From: Candidatus Krumholzibacteriia bacterium
Lineage (GTDB): Bacteria > Krumholzibacteriota > Krumholzibacteriia > LZORAL124-64-63
NCBI GenBank assembly: GCA_030592845.1
Contig: JAUVII010000010.1
Coordinates: 1 to 38,064 of the forward strand
Direction: 5' to 3'
DNA: 38,064 bases
Positions 37,924 to 38,064 of the stretch are shown here, piece by piece. The position numbers and the translations under genes were made by a program. Position 1 is the stretch's first letter; the number at the start of each line of letters is the position of its first letter. Below the pieces are notes generated by a model. The model was not told where the DNA came from. It saw only the letters and a list, made by a program, of their open reading frames with translations, and did not search any database.

Positions 37924-38064
37924 AATTGAACAGGCTGTAAATTTCGTTTTAAGGGTAAGGTCAAAAGAAAAAATTGAGGGCGCAAGACGCGTGACTGAAT
38001 ATGCTTATCCCCCTGATGTTTTGCGTGAAGCCATTGTTAATGCCGTTGCCCACAGAGATTATAC
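37919..38064 (+). pseudogene. Internal fragment of an AlbA_2/HATPase_c_4-type ATP-binding protein gene
   Basis: In the plus frame from 37919 to the window end the DNA encodes IIEQAVNFVLRVRSKEKIE and then the highly characteristic YPPDVLREAIVNAVAHRDY. That motif belongs to the start of the HATPase_c_4 domain of proteins with an N-terminal AlbA_2 (divergent AAA_4) DNA-binding domain, usually regulators or helicase-like proteins. The roughly 200 residues that should precede it are not present; the DNA upstream is the opposite strand of the cohesin-like gene. GC content is 41% here (59 of 143 bases) against about 67% in the 120 bases before. It continues past the window. Whether it is a broken gene or an assembly chimera cannot be decided here. 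Confidence 0.65.

Overview
The window looks like part of a chromosome from a GC-rich, Gram-negative-type bacterium of the FCB/Krumholzibacteriota-Eisenbacteria-like lineages. This placement is an inference. The basis is four secreted proteins that end in the FlgD-like / type-IX-like C-terminal module (PNPFNP-type motif, then a GxxVWxGRDxxGxxVxSGxYxY-type end) typical of those phyla, together with a TonB-dependent receptor that implies an outer membrane. There are no rRNA or tRNA genes, CRISPR arrays or intact insertion sequences.

Layout. (1) 1-1092: the end of an unidentified gene and a Dus3-like tRNA-dihydrouridine synthase. (2) About 1165-5628: a cobalamin riboswitch followed by a three-gene B12 uptake operon: a BtuB-like TonB receptor, a secreted beta-propeller resembling the BtuG type, and a third secreted protein. 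(3) 5634-8277: a small SpoIIAA/STAS-like gene on the minus strand, then PduO-type cobalamin adenosyltransferase, ECF sigma factor, membrane anti-sigma factor and a YbjQ-family protein on the plus strand. (4) 8480-15892: a 2470-residue secreted subtilase with four 430-residue repeat modules. (5) 16058-18384, minus strand: a 2[4Fe-4S] ferredoxin and a DUF1573 / rhodanese-like / MauE-like operon. (6) 18533-23693, plus strand: a K+ channel with RCK domains, cysK-cysE, and a secreted M1 aminopeptidase. (7) 23884-27185, minus strand: gatD-gatE, the archaeal-type Glu-tRNA(Gln) amidotransferase, divergent from rex. (8) 28131-30086, minus strand: fabH, a SPOR protein and a broken sodium:solute symporter remnant. 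(9) 30256-37004: a ZIP transporter, a phosphoglycolate-phosphatase-like HAD protein, a YgfK-like iron-sulfur oxidoreductase, an unidentified minus-strand gene, a methyltransferase and an oligopeptidase-B-like lipoprotein. (10) 37162-38064: a 5'-truncated cohesin-like/FlgD protein abutting the middle of an AlbA_2-type ATPase gene.

How the genes work together. The first 7 kb forms a cobalamin unit: riboswitch-controlled capture and outer-membrane import, with the enzyme that makes adenosylcobalamin close by. cysK-cysE makes cysteine. gatDE supplies Gln-tRNA(Gln) by transamidation, which would be unusual in a bacterium. Rex probably represses itself, since a Rex-like operator sits just after its promoter. 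The DUF1573/rhodanese/MauE trio suggests a periplasmic thiol or redox function in which the rhodanese has no cysteine at all.

Most worth a second look: the B12 surface-capture operon, the archaeal-type gatDE pair, the cysteine-free rhodanese operon, the very long inverted repeats at two convergent gene ends, the giant protease with its structured leader, and the sharp composition and gene-fusion boundary near 37921, which may be a recombination or assembly junction.
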